Shown one piece after another: positions 1 to 64,000 of a stretch of 64,000 nt of DNA. Under the pieces are notes generated by a model. That model was not told the DNA's origin, did not search any database, and saw only the letters and a list, made by a program, of their open reading frames with translations. The stretch is from Amorphochlora amoebiformis (lineage: Eukaryota > Cercozoa > Chlorarachniophyceae): the NCBI GenBank assembly GCA_054601695.1, contig BAAHQB010000103.1, forward strand, positions 496,001-560,000. The letters run 5' to 3'. Numbering within the stretch: position 1 is the first letter of the stretch; each line of letters begins with the position of its first letter. Position numbers and translations under genes: made by a program.

Positions 1-79
1 TTTAGATAGGTACATACACAATATATGTAAATGTACATATATTTGTGTGTGTATTACCTATAGACACATATATTTACGT

Positions 80-120
<41 letters not shown>

Positions 121-206
121 CATGCCATCATATTTTGAATGATACTATACAATATTACACACAATAGTACCAAACATATATATATATATACATATTTGTA
201 ATCTAC
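1..206. repeat. AT-rich simple repeat at left edge
   Basis: Mostly (AT)n and (TATG/CATA)n with no coding signal on either strand. It lies just downstream of the donor of the minus-strand exon at 207-377, so it is probably intron of that gene. Confidence 0.6.
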
Positions 207-377
207 AGTAATGGGCACAGCATCGACGTATATTCGTAAAAAATGCTCCTTGAGTTCCGTATCCCTGTCAAGCTCCATTTTGCCATTTATTGCATGTTTT
301 CGAGGCTTGTCAATGCATAATTTAGGCTTTATTATATTTTCGCTCGGCGGCCATTTAACTTTCAGTTTTATATACCT
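207..377 (-). CDS. single exon of an unrecognised minus-strand gene (partial)
   Basis: On the minus strand this stretch is open for 57 codons between an acceptor (aatag|) and a donor (|gtagat), phase 0 at both ends. It reads RYIKLKVKWPPSEN... and ends ...HFLRIYVDAVPIT. Its mixed composition contrasts with the flanking AT repeats. I recognise no domain. It lies beyond the stop codon of the dehydrogenase at 877, so it should belong to another minus-strand gene that continues left of the window. An ATG inside it (MELDRDTEL...) could instead be the start codon. Confidence 0.45.
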
Positions 378-876
378 CTATTACGGTGATCTTTCATGGC
401 GGCCGGGGTTGGTTGGGGCGTTCTGCTAGTTCTAGATCATGGCCATGTGCTGGTGTCCATAATCTAGATATCACACTTGTGGCAGTGGACCTGATTAAGT
501 GCATGACTAGTAGAACAATTTTAGCCTGGACAATTATCTGAATCATTCTAGTCATTCTAGATTTTTCGCATTAACGGCCGTCACTCTACTGACTCGTGCA
601 ATGTGTAATCTAGATTATACTTTTGGAGTCTTGTACTTCGTTGTAGCAACATATCTACCTAAACGAGGTCGCCATTATGGCCATGGCCCGATTGAATGCA
701 CAAAGCGCTACCCAGCTGCATTCATGTGATATCGATACAAGTACTATGTGCATTTAGCATTCGACTAGTTCGAAACCTGAATGAACTAGAATTAAATAGA
801 TAATGACAATTTATAACGTACGTACTAGCGTTGCCGGGCGGATCCGAAGAGATCTACTAGATCTAGAGCGTTTATA
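378..876. other. intergenic spacer, no gene seen
   Basis: Unique-looking sequence, rich in CTAGA/TCTAGA words, between the dehydrogenase stop codon and the exon at 207-377. Short open stretches on the minus strand (for example 677-715) do not connect in phase to either neighbour. It would hold the dehydrogenase 3' UTR and polyadenylation site. Confidence 0.5.
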
Positions 877-12009
<11,133 letters not shown>

Positions 12010-12410
12010 TGCCGATTTTTAAACTAATTCTCCTAGTCTTTCGTATATCTAAAAAGGAATAAATGATATATTATAATTGATTGTAATATTTCAGATATTG
12101 GTTGGGGGCAATTCAGATATCAGTATATTGAATTTTGATATTCGTAGAAGTGACAGGGTGTAGAGTCACGCGCGTTTCAATTTTTTTCTCGATATTTCTG
12201 CGCACGGTTTCGGGGGCCAAACCCCACGACGCATTCTCGGCCTTTTGCTTGAGTGCGCACCATATTTGAAAGACACTCTCAGGTTCCGGATTTGCTCCCC
12301 GTCTTCCTCTTCTCGATTTCTCTTGCGTCTCGACTCTCTGTTCCCCTCAGATGAACATGCAGTCCTGACTCATCCCTCTTTCTCCTTTGCCCGCGGTAGA
12401 TAAACCAAGT
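12010..12410. promoter_or_regulatory. short divergent 5' region shared by SDR (-) and ankyrin-like gene (+)
   Basis: 400 bp without AT tracts or telomeric units, between two start codons pointing away from each other. It is CT-rich just upstream of the plus gene and holds ctgcgcacggtttcgg near its centre. No clear TATA box is seen. The role is inferred from position only. Confidence 0.4.
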
Positions 12411-17238
<4,828 letters not shown>

Positions 17239-17711
17239 ATCCTGGTTGGATGCGAAAGCAGTGCCAGTAGTGCCAGTTTGTTATGATTGAGCTGAAAAAA
17301 TGAAAAGGAAATTCCGTAGTATAACTAGTATCAGGGCCGTGGCTAGTCTGAGAAGATGTAGACTCACTGATGCATGATCAGCGCATTGTCACAGGCAATT
17401 TCTAGAATTTACATTTTAGTGCCTCAAAATATTAATATCTCTCAATTGTTCTGAGTGTGGAAGATGGATTCTACATTCTAGAGATTTCGTGAAAATTATC
17501 TTAAATAATTTACGTCATCGAATAATTCCTAGAATTGGCAACTTGAATCATTAGTTATAATTAACTAACTACTAGTTCAATAGCATAGTTTACGTCACGT
17601 GCAAAACTGAGGTATGCACTAGATGGAATGTCAGGGTACTAAGTTAATATCCATAGGTCTTTGTGTTTAGCTACCCAGGCATCCCTTGACTTGGTATGAC
17701 CAACGCCATCC
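17239..17711. other. convergent intergenic spacer
   Basis: Unique sequence between the TAG of the ankyrin-like gene and the proposed TGA of the minus-strand CDC73 gene. It must hold both 3' UTRs. No repeat array and no convincing coding exon is seen. Confidence 0.5.
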
Positions 17712-30583
<12,872 letters not shown>

Positions 30584-30758
30584 GTTTCGTCCCTTTGATT
30601 GGCCGCGGTCGTGGGCGCTGAAGCTTTGCGCAAGTTGTCACTGAGGGAGGTCACAATGCCAGTGTGATTTCGACGATCGCTTGTGACATACCTTCGTGAC
30701 GAGGCTTATTATTAGAGGGTATGCATACTATTTAAAGGTCACGCCGTTGTCCCACCTG
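30584..30758. promoter_or_regulatory. compact divergent promoter region, CDC73 (-) / gene at 30759 (+)
   Basis: Only 175 bp separate the two proposed start codons. A TATA-like tatttaaa lies at 30729-30736, so close to the plus ATG that transcription may begin near or after it. If so, the next ATG at 30785 would need considering. Unique, GC-balanced sequence. The function is inferred from position. Confidence 0.45.
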
Positions 30759-46761
<16,003 letters not shown>

Positions 46762-47055
46762 AGATATCAATCTATCCTATACTCTCTCAGGATCTCTCTT
46801 ATAATCTCTCACAATCTCTCGAATCTCCATGTCTCTCGAATACCTGTTCTGTTTCGCTTGAATCTCTGTTTCTCTTTTGAGTCTCTCTTTTGTCTCCTCC
46901 TTTCCTAAAATCTATAATATCCTCTACGAGAGTATGTGAAATCTCTCAGGGGAATATCCGTTAGAGTATGTTGGGAGAATTCGTTCAATATATATAGTAC
47001 TCTCTTAGAGCGTACATGTACAAATATATGTGTATTCATAACTATCTGTACATAA

Positions 47056-47105
<50 letters not shown>

Positions 47106-47137
47106 GTACATGTTTTTAACGTTTATACGTTTATACG

Positions 47138-47217
<80 letters not shown>

Positions 47218-47229
47218 TATTTTTATGCT

Positions 47230-47276
<47 letters not shown>

Positions 47277-47306
47277 ATATAAGCACAAAAATATACGCAT
47301 GATTAG
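46762..47306. other. intergenic region before eIF5B
   Basis: Holds tctctcgaatctc-type CT-rich repeats (46775-46880), two (AT)n tracts and no convincing exon. It should contain the 3' UTR of the upstream gene and the eIF5B promoter. Confidence 0.5.
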
Positions 47307-63662
<16,356 letters not shown>

Positions 63663-63750
63663 GTTGTAATCGTATATACGCATGTAATTTACACACATAT
63701 GTGTAGGTATGCACATATATAGTTATATATGTGTATATGACACACACACC

Positions 63751-63825
<75 letters not shown>

Positions 63826-64000
63826 GCATATATATTATATATATATATATATATGTGTATGCATATACATATATATATATATATTTATATGTATGTATGT
63901 ATAGACATATATATCTATATATATATAATCTATATAAATAAATAAATAAATATATATATATATATTTATATGTATTGTGCATATATATTATATTATATAC
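63663..64000. repeat. (AT)n to right edge, eIF5B intron
   Basis: AT dinucleotides with an (ACAC) patch after the donor gttgta of exon 63628-63662. No further exon is seen before the window ends. Confidence 0.8.

Overview
This is a nuclear window from an intron-dense eukaryote, probably a protist; the lineage cannot be fixed from the sequence. By eye it looks like empty repeat: long (AT)n tracts alternating with blocks of TTAGGG/CCCTAA, the telomeric unit of many eukaryotes. It is in fact mostly genic. Short stretches of balanced composition between the repeats are micro-exons (mostly 15-110 nt) with GT..AG borders. Their reading frames join in phase across the introns. Exons make up only about a tenth of the window, and the introns are the repeats.

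Five near-complete gene models and one partial exon come out of a manual exon chain. (1) 207-377, minus: one open exon of unknown identity. (2) 877-12009, minus: a 16-exon short-chain dehydrogenase (retinol-dehydrogenase-like), 307 aa. (3) 12411-17238, plus: a 14-exon, 252-aa ankyrin-like protein with an acidic tail. (4) 17712-30583, minus: CDC73/parafibromin, a Paf1-complex subunit, in about 25 exons. (5) 30759-46761, plus: an unrecognised charged protein in about 30 exons. (6) 47307 to past the right edge, plus: translation initiation factor eIF5B, with all G motifs assembled across micro-exons and domain II started; the last exon seen ends at 63662. Genes 2/3 and 4/5 are divergent pairs with short shared 5' regions (about 400 and 175 bp). 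Genes 3/4 converge. Genes 5/6 are in tandem, 545 bp apart. Stops used are TGA and TAG, which fits the standard code.

Three repeat layers shape the introns. First, telomere-type arrays in both orientations fill introns and often run straight into the splice sites (donors like gtaaccctaaccc, acceptors like ccctaaccctag). A ~46-bp core is embedded in or beside these arrays nine times. Second, at least ten exon-intron junctions have been copied next to the gene, usually with an (AT)n tract between the copies. Third, a ~500-bp family with ATTGTTA ends is present five times, always inside an intron. Gene names rest on remembered family motifs and ungapped alignment by eye; no database search was possible. 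Exon borders are inferred from phase continuity and similarity, not from transcripts.
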